From positions 321,300 through 385,299 of the forward strand of contig DEJG01000019.1 in NCBI GenBank assembly GCA_002353295.1: a DNA stretch of 64,000 bases, given 5' to 3'. The DNA is from Prevotella sp. UBA2754. Its GTDB lineage: Bacteria > Bacteroidota > Bacteroidia > Bacteroidales > Bacteroidaceae. Under the pieces are notes generated by a model. The model was not told the DNA's origin, did not search any database, and saw only the letters and a program-made list of their open reading frames with translations. Position numbers and translations under genes: made by a program. Below, piece after piece: positions 33,112 to 41,775 of the stretch (the first letter of the stretch is position 1; every line of letters starts with the position of its first letter).

Positions 33112-34187
33112 CTTGTAATTTTTTTATCTCTTAGTTCAATAATCTTAAGAATGTCACGACGTAAAATGTAGGTCATTGTTGCAAATGTAGCTATAGTTAG
33201 CATGAAAATAACGAAGAGCATCCGTTTCGGTCCAGCCGGCTTCCTTGGAACGGAAGCTCCTTTCAGTATCGTGAATGCTGGTGTGCGTTCTTGCACCTTG
33301 GCTTTGGCGGCTTCCAGTTGTGCGTTGATGGTAGAATAAGCGTTGAACTTTAACTCCATGTCGCTCTCCATATCTTCCAGTTTCATTTGAGCACTTTTCA
33401 ATGCTATGTTTGCAGATGCGTCTGCTATTTTTGCGTAGCGCTGGCGAACTTCATCGTAATCGCTTTTGGCTTTTGCTGCGAGTTCTTTGTAATAGTTATA
33501 GTCAATGCGTGCCTTATTAGTGCGGTAATCTGTGATGAACTCCTGTAAATGAACGGCTACGGAGTCTGCTAAAGTTTTGCATATCAGTGGGTCTTGCGCT
33601 TTTGTGCTGATAGTGACAATGCCCGTCTTCTCGTTGAAGCTGAACATGATGTTCGTCCGGATGGCTACTGCAATGTTGTCTTCCTCTTCCGACAGATAAT
33701 AGGGGTCGAACTTGCCTTCACTGCTGACACTTTTCTTTGGCTTCTTTGATTTGAAGAGACTTCTGACCCAATTGTTGGGATAGCTCCAAATACTTTGCTT
33801 TTGATGTTTTTTCAGGTAGTCATAGTATGTGGTGTTGATTTCTCCGTCTTCACTTAGTACGCGTATATTGAATAAACCTGTAACGAAGCCATTATCTTCC
33901 ATCAAGTCGGGATAAAGGGTAGGGTATATTGCATCGGTGGTTTCCATGTTGCTGAGGTCGAAACCGAAGGCTGATGCTATCGATCCGATGCTTCCTGTTC
34001 CGGAATTTCCCATTTCTGGTGCGAGTTTTGCTTCTGAGGAATAATAGCGCGGGAAACCTAAAATATAGATACATGATAAGACGAATGTGATGGGAAGAAC
34101 TTTATAGAAAAGTTTTTTCTTCGCCCATATCTTTTTCGCTATTATTCGTAGGTCAATGACCTCTGGATTATTTTCCTTCTCTTCCAT
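33108..34187 (-). CDS. Wzz/chain-length determinant protein, copy 2
   Basis: 359 residues with the Wzz layout: TM helix 28-46, a periplasmic region with LYPDLMEDNGFVTGLFN, a coiled coil (about 215-290), the Pro/Gly motif ASVPRKPAGPKR and a second TM helix before a short basic tail. It is clearly paralogous to the copy at 4367 (shared YYKVLPI/FYKVLPI start and FITDYRTKKA/FITDYRTNKA). It probably controls chain length in this cluster and is coupled to wzy by a 4-base overlap. Confidence 0.9.
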   Translation of the reverse strand: MEEKENNPEVIDLRIIAKKIWAKKKLFYKVLPITFVLSCIYILGFPRYYSSEAKLAPEMGNSGTGSIGSIASAFGFDLSNMETTDAIYPTLYPDLMEDNGFVTGLFNIRVLSEDGEINTTYYDYLKKHQKQSIWSYPNNWVRSLFKSKKPKKSVSSEGKFDPYYLSEEEDNIAVAIRTNIMFSFNEKTGIVTISTKAQDPLICKTLADSVAVHLQEFITDYRTNKARIDYNYYKELAAKAKSDYDEVRQRYAKIADASANIALKSAQMKLEDMESDMELKFNAYSTINAQLEAAKAKVQERTPAFTILKGASVPRKPAGPKRMLFVIFMLTIATFATMTYILRRDILKIIELRDKKITR

Positions 34188-34190
34188 ATC

Positions 34191-36848
34191 CTATTTCTTT
34201 AACAGGTTAGCAATAGAGGCTGCCATAGTTCCCAGACTGGTGGCGCTGGTGGCCATCATCATTCGTTCGGCGGCGGTCATTTTAGTCATAGGCTTGGTCG
34301 GTACTACTATCTCGCAACCAGGGGTTACCTTTGTCTTGCTGCCTACCTTGGCTATCATACCGTTCATGTAAAGGATATAGGTCTGGCTCTTCTTAGCATC
34401 AGTGCTGTATCCTCCTGCCTGTTCGATATAATACTTGACTTTCTTGCCAGCCTTGAAAGCAACAGTGTTGGGATGAAGTACGGCTCCGTTGACCCTGACA
34501 GTACCATTGTATTGAGGGATGACAATGCGGTCGCCATCACGCAGTACAACGTCGTCGTCACTGCCCGGGTGTGCCAAAGCCTTGTCGAGCTCGATACCTA
34601 CTGAATAGGTGCTGGTAATATGGAAGCGTTCCAATTGGGTCTTGCTTTGGCGTTCTGATAGTTGGGCAATGGCCATGGCGTTACTGCTGGACTGTGCCAT
34701 CTGGAGCATATTGCGTTGTTGCTGTTCACGTGCTAGTTGCAGCGACTCTTCCAACCTCACCCGCTCATCATTATTGAGTTTGCGCTCCAGTCGGGCACCT
34801 TTCACGTATGCTACATGATTAGGACCGCCAGCCTTCTTGACAACATCGCTCAGACGTGTTTCTCTGTTGGAAAGGGCATAGATGCCTGCAAACATCACTT
34901 CGCCTTCAACCGTTACACTTTGCTGGTCGGTATATCCGGCACTTTTGTGGACATATACTTCGTCAAAGGGTTGTAAAGTGAAAGAGGGCTCGCCATCCAC
35001 GATGAAGCCTTCTTTCAGGGCGAAGGTGTAGGTGCGTGCAATGATGGAGTCGGCTTTCTCTGCTCCTGGACGAGAGGTGCGTCTTGCCACTTCCACCGTC
35101 TTGGTAGATGCTGAATTCTTCAGTCCGCCAGCCTGCAGAATGAGGTCTTCTATAGTGGTGTTCTCTGAGTAGACATACTTGCCAGGATGTTGCACTTCTC
35201 CGAGAATGGTGAAGGTCTCTTCTTCTTGTACATCAGTACGGGTAGGAACGAAGAGCACGTCTTCACTTTGTAAATGGACATCGGGTACAGTCTCGTTCAT
35301 GATTCCTTCTATATCCACAGCTATTGTCTGCAGTTTACGGTCGGGTTTCATGCGCTGGATAATGCCATGTCGGGCAATGGCAAATTCCGTCACGCCCGAT
35401 GCTGCTTGAACGAGTGTTCTGACACTATTGATATTTTCGCCCAGTTGATACATGCCAGGACGGAAGATGGCTCCCTTGACTTCTACCATATTTTCGTAGC
35501 GGGCGATGATAGAGTCAACAGCTACGGAGTCGTTGTCGTAGAGTCGGAACGAGTTAGCATCAAACTCTTCTACGTTGAAGACAGCATACTTGCCTCCAGC
35601 CTTGCGATATACACGGGTGTATTTCGTATATGCATCGCCTGTGTATCCTCCTGCATAGCGAAGAATGGTGGCTAATGATTCGTTAGCCTTCATCTCGTAC
35701 CACATGGGGCGTTTAATCTTACCACTGATGTTAACAAGATTGTCGTAGGTACCTACCTGCACGATGTCATTATCAGCCAGTCGTATGTTGCCAGTCATCT
35801 TGCCGTTGAGCATATAGTCATAAACGTCGATTACACTCAACAACCGACCTCCGCGGAATACCTTGATATTGCGCAGAGTTCCTAAATCGCCGATGCCACC
35901 GGCCATATGCAGTGCGTGGAATACAGAAGCAAAGGCTGACAGTGTGTAACTGCCAGGCTTCTTGACTTCACCGAGAACGTTAATGGTAATCGTACGTGTC
36001 TGACCAAGCGTCATCTGGATGTTTGAGCCCTGGTAGAAGGAACCCAGTCGGCTTTTCAGTCTTTGCTTGGCTTGTGCAACAGTCAGTCCGCTCAGTTCGA
36101 TGACACCACCATTTTCGACGGTAATTGTTCCGTCGGGTGAGATGGTTGTGCTGATGTTGTCACGTGAAGTTCCCCAAATGTCGATATTTACTACATCACC
36201 AGGTCCCAAAACATAGCTTTGTGGAGTAGCCAGATTCATTTCGGGTTCAAAGGTGAGGTCGCGACGGTTGAAAATGTCACGTCCGAATACCTTTTTCTTG
36301 CTTTTCTTGTTCTGGTAATATTCCAGCTGGTTCTGCAGATGTTTCACTAACATAGCAGTGTCTTGAGGCACCCACTCGTTCATCTCATTCTCCAATTCGA
36401 TGTATTCAGGATCATTCTCGTCGTAGGAGTGCTGTGCGGTATAGCCGGAGATGCGGCCTTGAGAATAAACACTGGCAGCAGACTGTTCCTCTATATATTG
36501 TTCGTAGTTCTGTTCCGATTTGCTTGGGAAAGCCTTTCCTGTCTCCAATCTGTTGACCCCATTATTCACTCGCATTCTTTCCTGACCGTTGGCATTACCA
36601 ATGGTAGTCCCGTTATTAATGGTGCCCTTTTGCATATTTGAATACATTCTGCGCACCTTTCGGATTTGAGCTGCAGTTACACCTCGTTGCAATAGTCTGG
36701 TGACAATCTGTGACTGTGATGTTCCTTTCTCACGTTCGCTCATTACAAATTGCAACACTTGGTTGTCGGTCATTCCCGTTTGTGCCCATCCAGAAGATGA
36801 TAACAATACGAGGCATATCATGAGTGTAGTTATTCTTTTTAGCATCAT
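34191..36848 (-). CDS. Polysaccharide export outer-membrane protein (Wza-like, SLBB repeats), copy 2
   Basis: 885 residues with a signal peptide ending near SSSGWAQ. The N-terminal helical segment (MTDNQVLQFV..EKGTSQSQIVTRLL) is shared with copy 1. A Poly_export domain (about 190-280, YVLGPGDVVNIDIWG) and several SLBB repeats follow, and the C-terminus is a hydrophobic helix. It has an extra linker of about 60 residues compared with copy 1. As first gene of the cluster with its own -7 element (36901-36908), it probably forms the export channel for this polymer. Confidence 0.92.
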   Translation of the reverse strand: MMLKRITTLMICLVLLSSSGWAQTGMTDNQVLQFVMSEREKGTSQSQIVTRLLQRGVTAAQIRKVRRMYSNMQKGTINNGTTIGNANGQERMRVNNGVNRLETGKAFPSKSEQNYEQYIEEQSAASVYSQGRISGYTAQHSYDENDPEYIELENEMNEWVPQDTAMLVKHLQNQLEYYQNKKSKKKVFGRDIFNRRDLTFEPEMNLATPQSYVLGPGDVVNIDIWGTSRDNISTTISPDGTITVENGGVIELSGLTVAQAKQRLKSRLGSFYQGSNIQMTLGQTRTITINVLGEVKKPGSYTLSAFASVFHALHMAGGIGDLGTLRNIKVFRGGRLLSVIDVYDYMLNGKMTGNIRLADNDIVQVGTYDNLVNISGKIKRPMWYEMKANESLATILRYAGGYTGDAYTKYTRVYRKAGGKYAVFNVEEFDANSFRLYDNDSVAVDSIIARYENMVEVKGAIFRPGMYQLGENINSVRTLVQAASGVTEFAIARHGIIQRMKPDRKLQTIAVDIEGIMNETVPDVHLQSEDVLFVPTRTDVQEEETFTILGEVQHPGKYVYSENTTIEDLILQAGGLKNSASTKTVEVARRTSRPGAEKADSIIARTYTFALKEGFIVDGEPSFTLQPFDEVYVHKSAGYTDQQSVTVEGEVMFAGIYALSNRETRLSDVVKKAGGPNHVAYVKGARLERKLNNDERVRLEESLQLAREQQQRNMLQMAQSSSNAMAIAQLSERQSKTQLERFHITSTYSVGIELDKALAHPGSDDDVVLRDGDRIVIPQYNGTVRVNGAVLHPNTVAFKAGKKVKYYIEQAGGYSTDAKKSQTYILYMNGMIAKVGSKTKVTPGCEIVVPTKPMTKMTAAERMMMATSATSLGTMAASIANLLKK

Positions 36849-36900
36849 TTTGCGTATATTATTTCTATATTAAAACATACAAAGTCTAATAAATATTGTG

Positions 36901-36908
36901 CAAAAATA
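36901..36908 (-). promoter_or_regulatory. -7 promoter element of the polysaccharide cluster
   Basis: TATTTTTG on the minus strand, 53 bases before the SLBB gene, back to back with the tmRNA promoter. Confidence 0.5.
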
Positions 36909-36951
36909 CACATTTTTTTTAAATAATGTAAAGGGTTATCAGATTTTTCAT

Positions 36952-36959
36952 TATCTTTG
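36952..36959 (+). promoter_or_regulatory. -7 promoter element of tmRNA
   Basis: TATCTTTG followed by CAGC, 24 bases before the predicted mature 5' end. Confidence 0.7.
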
Positions 36960-36982
36960 CAGCGTAAAAGTACCAAAATCTT

Positions 36983-37384
36983 GGGGTTGACTGGATTTGA
37001 CAGCGGGCTGAGATGGTACGTAAGCATGCGGAGTGAAGACTGTGTACTCCATAATCCATTCGGTCAGAAAATTAATTGGCGAAAACAAGTACGCTCTCGC
37101 TGCCTAAACGAAGTACAGTAGTTTACTGGCTTAATTCTCCCACTAGGTGAGAGAACGAGACATCGCTCTTCTGGATGTTGTTCCGAATCAGGAAGGTATA
37201 GCGGTGCAGGAAAATCGGAAATAGTCTTAGGGGCGCTCCGACTCTTTGATGAAGTTTTAGGAGATAAGGCTGTGATTGGTGGCTTGGGTCTTGTCACAGC
37301 ACGAAAATGGAGTCCAAGATAAGCATGTAGAAAGCGTATGGTTTCCCTGTTTGGACGAGGGTTCGACTCCCTCCAGCTCCACCA
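36983..37384 (+). ncRNA. ssrA: Transfer-messenger RNA (tmRNA)
   Basis: The 5' GGGGTTGACTGGATTTGACAG and 3' GGGTTCGACTCCC-CTCCAGCTCC-ACCA form the tRNA-like end: the acceptor stem pairs GGGGTTG with CAGCTCC, and CCA is encoded. The resume codon is GGC at 37078, and the tag reads GENKYALAA before TAA at 37105-37107, close to known Bacteroidota tags. tmRNA with SmpB rescues stalled ribosomes and marks the product for proteolysis. The total length of about 402 nt is normal. The ends are set from the pairing and may be off by one or two bases. Confidence 0.96.
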
Positions 37385-37391
37385 CTTACAA

Positions 37392-37418
37392 AAAGAGGAT
37401 GTATTTCACATCCTCTTT
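37392..37418. terminator. Bidirectional terminator after tmRNA
   Basis: AAAGAGGATG and CATCCTCTTT pair around a 7-base loop. T-rich flanks exist on both sides, so it can also end the leftward lipoprotein operon, whose last stop is six bases away. Confidence 0.75.
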
Positions 37419-37423
37419 ATTCT

Positions 37424-38878
37424 TTATTCTTGATTCTCTTTTACATAGAAATAGACGTCAACCTTGTAATCGTTGGACGGTGATTTGTCGAGGAATTCGG
37501 CTGCCTCCCATTTGGTGAGCGTCTTGCCGTTCAGTTCGGCATCCGTAATCTCGCCCTCCAGCTCCATCATGCCGAAGCGGTCAACCACCTTACTGCCCTT
37601 GAGCACATAGACCTCAGTGGCATACGACGGTCCACCGGCAGGACCGGCTATCGTGACAGAACCACGCTTGTCGTTTGAACGGTTGAAGCGGGCTTTCATC
37701 TTCTCAGTCTCTACGCCAATCAGTTCGGGCTTACGGTCGCGGAAAGTGAACAGCGCACCGATCTTCTCGTCCTTGTCGCGCATCCATACCTCGTCGATGC
37801 CATCGTTGTCGATGTCGATGTAACAGTATTTCTTCAGCGGATATTCTTTGCGAGCGTTACTTTCCTTGAGATAGAGTTTCTGCATGGCGGCAATCTCCTT
37901 GTCCCAGAGCGGTGGTTGCTCGTCTATCATATTGTGGTAGCAAGCATACTCTACCTCATTGATTTTGCCATCGTGGACGAAATACATACCCACGGTACTG
38001 CTCTCAGGAGCATAATGGGCGTATGCCAATTCCAAGCCCTTGGGACCTTCGAAGGCACCGAGGATAACGGTGGGTGTATATTCGCCCTCGTCGTCGGCAT
38101 TCCATGTGCACGTTTTGCTCTCCTCATCGTAATAGCCCAATACTTCCAGTGAATAGATGCTGTCGCCGTCGGCAATGACATTCAGTGCCAGTGCCTTCTT
38201 AAAGTCGCTGCCTTCGGTCTTGGGTGCATTCTTATACTCACCGATGAACTGAACGGTGCCCTGCAGGTAGCGTCCGCCAATTTTGGTGATGAGTTGTGAG
38301 CGTTTCGCCTTCATGCCATAGCGTTGTTCCATCTTCTTGACGATAGCCTGTGGCATAGGCGTTTCTCTTTCGGGGCACTCGCATTCCAATTGCTTGCGCG
38401 TCTTCAGGTAGTCCTGATGTATCACGAGCTGGAGTCCCCATAAAGCATCGTCTTTCTTGGGTATATCCTTGCTGTTGGCAAAGGCATATTTCAAACCTGG
38501 TGACGGGATGGATGAAATGCCATGCAGTTCGCCAGGGAACATATCCTTGCCATCAGGGTCGAGCCATGTCTCGCCCAGAAACTTGATGTCAATCCATTTC
38601 TCACCGTAGAGCATCTTGGTGTAACCTGCCGCATTGCGACGGATCATGTCCTGCCAGGCATCCGGTACGTCCCCTTCATTGCTCCAATAAACTATCTGCA
38701 TATACTGCGGATTCATATAGTAGAGGAACATGGGTAGGGGAGTGGTGTCGTTCAATTCAGCCATCACGCTGTCAACAGCCGTCGAGTCACTGTCAGCGGC
38801 ATCGCCGGCAGCCCCTTTGTTCTTACAACTAATCATAACAGCCATCGCGCAGATGGCTAAGCATACTAATTTCTTCAT
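37424..38878 (-). CDS. Lipoprotein of unknown function, last gene of the TMEM43/kinase operon
   Basis: About 484 residues from ATG 38878. The signal sequence MKKLVCLAICAMAVMISCKNK has a lipobox (MISC), followed by an Ala/Asp/Ser-rich linker. The mature protein is rich in Tyr and Trp, with no domain I can name; near the C-terminus YIDIDNDGIDEVWMRDKD resembles an FG-GAP/calcium-loop type motif. The residues after Cys (KNKGAAG) lack an obvious acidic surface-export signal, so it may face the periplasm. It is 45 bases downstream of the kinase lipoprotein and shares its terminator with tmRNA. Confidence 0.75.
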   Translation of the reverse strand: MKKLVCLAICAMAVMISCKNKGAAGDAADSDSTAVDSVMAELNDTTPLPMFLYYMNPQYMQIVYWSNEGDVPDAWQDMIRRNAAGYTKMLYGEKWIDIKFLGETWLDPDGKDMFPGELHGISSIPSPGLKYAFANSKDIPKKDDALWGLQLVIHQDYLKTRKQLECECPERETPMPQAIVKKMEQRYGMKAKRSQLITKIGGRYLQGTVQFIGEYKNAPKTEGSDFKKALALNVIADGDSIYSLEVLGYYDEESKTCTWNADDEGEYTPTVILGAFEGPKGLELAYAHYAPESSTVGMYFVHDGKINEVEYACYHNMIDEQPPLWDKEIAAMQKLYLKESNARKEYPLKKYCYIDIDNDGIDEVWMRDKDEKIGALFTFRDRKPELIGVETEKMKARFNRSNDKRGSVTIAGPAGGPSYATEVYVLKGSKVVDRFGMMELEGEITDAELNGKTLTKWEAAEFLDKSPSNDYKVDVYFYVKENQE

Positions 38879-38923
38879 AAAGCTTCTGTTCCTAATTGTG
38901 GGGATTGCTCCCACAGTTCTTCA

Positions 38924-39871
38924 CTAATCTTGTCCTGCCAGCGCACGTATTCTGCTATTAATCTCTTGGGCCAGTGCTCGATTGGAATCCGACAGTCCCT
39001 CAATTGATAGTAAGTTTCCCGCGATATAGGCAAGCTGATGTTTCGTAAGGTCGCCTTTGTCAATTTCATCACGCAACACATTTAAAAGATAGGTAATGTC
39101 GTCCTGGGTGACGTGAAAGTCCCACTGGCAAGCCTCGTCAATGCTGACGCGCTTTGCCACTACATTGTCGCGCTTGTCGAAGCAGTAGTACTCGATGTTG
39201 GGGAAGTTCTGCTTCATCAATTCCATCTTGTGGACGTTGTTGCCAAACGACTCAATCATGTAGGGAATATGGATGAAGCGTCCGCTTTTCTTACCCCTGT
39301 CAACCGAGTTCTTGAAACAGTTGCGGATGGTGTTATAGACGGCAATGAGGCGGATGTTCTTCATACCATAGCGCTGAGCTTTCTGAATGGCGCCAGCCAG
39401 TTTCTTGTACGAATTGAAGGCGGCATCATACACCAAACCAGTGTTTGAGAAATCCATTTCGCGAGCAGCCGTGCTCTTGCCACTGGCAGAGGGACCCGTA
39501 AAGATAACGAACTCCGTCTTCCCTTGTCTGACAGCCCGTTCGAGCATGACACTGTAGAGGGTGTCAACCAAATAACGCTCGGCATCGCGGTAGTAAACGG
39601 TATTGCTGCCACCGTCGTAACCGATGGGTTTGAACAGCAGACGCATCTCGTCAGGGTCAATCTTATTATCGGCTGTCGCCATGTATTTTTGTATCAGCTC
39701 GGTGGTGTGCACCTTTGCCCAAACCTTGGCATCCTCATTGATGAGGGTAGGCTGGGGCGCCTCGATGGACGATACAGCCTTCTGTTGGGATTTACACCCG
39801 GTAAAAACCAACAAAGTGGTTGCCATCATGCAGACGGCAGCCACTTTTAATGATTGAAATCTGATGTTCAT
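38924..39871 (-). CDS. Lipoprotein with a zeta-toxin-like P-loop kinase domain
   Basis: About 315 residues from ATG 39871; the TTG at 39877 is less likely. The signal sequence ends in the lipobox VFTGC. After a short linker, SIEAPQPTL opens a domain containing the P-loop FTGPSASGKST (about 135-145), the strand-end LVYDAAF (possible catalytic Asp) and a basic helix with NCFKNSVDRGKKSGRF. This is closely parallel to residues 355-633 of the neighbouring fusion protein. The P-loop and Asp arrangement resembles zeta toxins and related kinases. A lipoprotein signal on an ATP-using fold is unexpected. Confidence 0.68.
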   Translation of the reverse strand: MNIRFQSLKVAAVCMMATTLLVFTGCKSQQKAVSSIEAPQPTLINEDAKVWAKVHTTELIQKYMATADNKIDPDEMRLLFKPIGYDGGSNTVYYRDAERYLVDTLYSVMLERAVRQGKTEFVIFTGPSASGKSTAAREMDFSNTGLVYDAAFNSYKKLAGAIQKAQRYGMKNIRLIAVYNTIRNCFKNSVDRGKKSGRFIHIPYMIESFGNNVHKMELMKQNFPNIEYYCFDKRDNVVAKRVSIDEACQWDFHVTQDDITYLLNVLRDEIDKGDLTKHQLAYIAGNLLSIEGLSDSNRALAQEINSRIRALAGQD

Positions 39872-39873
39872 CG

Positions 39874-41775
39874 TCAATTCCTGTTATGTAACAGTTTGTC
39901 CACGCGATTGTTAATTTCATCAGCCAGTTTCTTATTGCGTGCACTGAGGTTAGGAATCGCATAGAGATTGCCTACGAGTGAAGGCAATTGCTGTTCCCAG
40001 AGTTCACCGCTGTTCACAACATCGAGCTCGGTAGAGAGCATCTTGTTGACCTCCTCCTCGGAGATATCATACTTCCACTTCTTAGCCTCATCGACACTGA
40101 CCTTTACACCGCCGTTGTTGCCTTCGCAGCTGACGGTGATGATGTTTATCTCAGGATGCTTCTGCTGCAACCACTCAATCTTCCCCTTGCTGTCGTTGAA
40201 CGACTGCATCAGGTAATCGATGGTGCAGAAGCGATTGCTATTCTTACCACGATTGATGGAGTTCTGGAAACATGTCAGGATATCGTTATAAACAACGACT
40301 ACAGTAATCTTATTGAGACCTTTCGACTTGGCGCGCTGAATGACATTCTCCAAGCGATCAGTACCGCCAGAGAGGGCTGCATCATATACCAATCCCTCGT
40401 TTTTGAGGTTTAGTTTGCGAGCCACCGTACTCTTGCCACTGGCAGGAGCACCTGTGATGATGGTCATCGTGTTCTTACCAGCACGGGCAGCACGATCGAG
40501 CATGACATTATAAAGTTCGTCAACCACCAGTTTCTCTGCCTCGCGATAGTCGGTCACGTTGCCACCATAATATCCGATTGGCTGGAATACGGTACGGAAC
40601 TCGTCGGGATCGAGCTTGTTGCCTGCAGTTGCCAGATACTTGTCGATGAGCAGCTGCGTACGAGGCTTAGCCCACTCCGTGGCAGCACCTTTTAGCAGCG
40701 TAGGTTGCGGAGCCTCGATGGTGAGGCGTGAGGGGTAACGGTTGATGCGATTGTGGCGACGGATGTCCATCAGTTTCTCCAGGAAGAAATAGCTGTCGCC
40801 AGGCATCTGATAGCGGGCATTGCCATTGGGGTCTGGCTTGAAGAGCATCTGCGACTGTTCGCCCATGTCGACGAAGGTTACCCATCCGCGTGGCGAGAGG
40901 TGATAGGCATTGTCGCCCAGCACGGCATTCACCAGACAGTTGGTATCCCACATGCGCTGACCTGTATCACAGGTATAGTTGGTGTAAACCGACTTGATGG
41001 GGTTCCAATCGGTATAACTGAGGTCGGCCACTACATCCTGTGGCAGATAGTTCATCTTGTCGCCGATATTACTGGGCGACATGATGAGATCGACCTTCTT
41101 AGGGAATTTGCTGTAGAAGACAGCCGACTGCTTCGATGCAGCGCGCATGTTGTAGCCACTCAGGCTGTCGCCAGCTTCAAAACGTCCAGACTGGATATAA
41201 ACAGCCTTCACCTTCTGACTGAAGAGGTCGAGTCCGCTCAAGTTGGAATATTCATCGGCACCAGACTCGAAGAGCTGGGAGAGGGTAGTAGCAAAACCGA
41301 TAGCCACCACCACGATGGAGTTGTCCTCAGCTTTGCTGAGCAATTTGCGATACAACTTATAGCCGTCTGGCAGTTTCTTGGTATCCAGTGTGCGCTTGAA
41401 CAGTGGAGCACCATTGGCGTCCTTCAAATCGCAGATACCATTGTAGGGGATAAAGCAACGAGGATTCTTCACACCGTTGCGCTCCAATCCGACAGGGATA
41501 TCGGGATGTCCGTAATAATTATTGAAGATATCTACGATACCAGCATTCTTCTCCCCTTCGCGGTCTACTATGATACCCTTCAGGTCTACCAATCCATCGT
41601 CAATATAATGGTGGAGCATCATCAGTGCGAAGAGATCGTCCGTCGAACTGCCGAAGTCAGAGTCCAGAATCATCTGGATAGGCTGGTACTTCGGTCTCTG
41701 TATATCCGTATTCTGGGCCTGTATGCCAAGCATGGCACACAAGCACAGAACGATAGATAATGCAATGCGTTTCAT
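39874..41775 (-). CDS. Exported nucleoside-hydrolase-like / zeta-toxin-like kinase fusion protein
   Basis: 633 residues with a clear signal peptide (MKRIALSIVLCLCAMLGIQAQ). Residues 30-340 resemble the inosine-uridine nucleoside hydrolase fold: the metal-binding MILDSDFGSSTDDLFAL, VVVAIGFATTLSQL and MWDTNCLVNAV, where the Asp is kept but the usual His of HDP is not. Residues 355-633 form a P-loop kinase domain with IITGAPASGKST, LVYDAAL and NCFQNSINRGKNSNRF, paralogous to the next gene. The start codon overlaps the TMEM43 stop (TAATG). It may act on nucleosides or nucleotide sugars in the periplasm, but that is inference. Confidence 0.72.
   Translation of the reverse strand: MKRIALSIVLCLCAMLGIQAQNTDIQRPKYQPIQMILDSDFGSSTDDLFALMMLHHYIDDGLVDLKGIIVDREGEKNAGIVDIFNNYYGHPDIPVGLERNGVKNPRCFIPYNGICDLKDANGAPLFKRTLDTKKLPDGYKLYRKLLSKAEDNSIVVVAIGFATTLSQLFESGADEYSNLSGLDLFSQKVKAVYIQSGRFEAGDSLSGYNMRAASKQSAVFYSKFPKKVDLIMSPSNIGDKMNYLPQDVVADLSYTDWNPIKSVYTNYTCDTGQRMWDTNCLVNAVLGDNAYHLSPRGWVTFVDMGEQSQMLFKPDPNGNARYQMPGDSYFFLEKLMDIRRHNRINRYPSRLTIEAPQPTLLKGAATEWAKPRTQLLIDKYLATAGNKLDPDEFRTVFQPIGYYGGNVTDYREAEKLVVDELYNVMLDRAARAGKNTMTIITGAPASGKSTVARKLNLKNEGLVYDAALSGGTDRLENVIQRAKSKGLNKITVVVVYNDILTCFQNSINRGKNSNRFCTIDYLMQSFNDSKGKIEWLQQKHPEINIITVSCEGNNGGVKVSVDEAKKWKYDISEEEVNKMLSTELDVVNSGELWEQQLPSLVGNLYAIPNLSARNKKLADEINNRVDKLLHNRN

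Noticed and set aside
37064..37297. 77-codon minus-strand frame
   Set aside because: It lies inside tmRNA and is explained by it.
40753..41760. 335-codon plus-strand open frame opposite the nucleoside-hydrolase fusion
   Set aside because: It lies wholly within a gene with clear domains on the other strand, has no promoter and its translation shows no family motifs.
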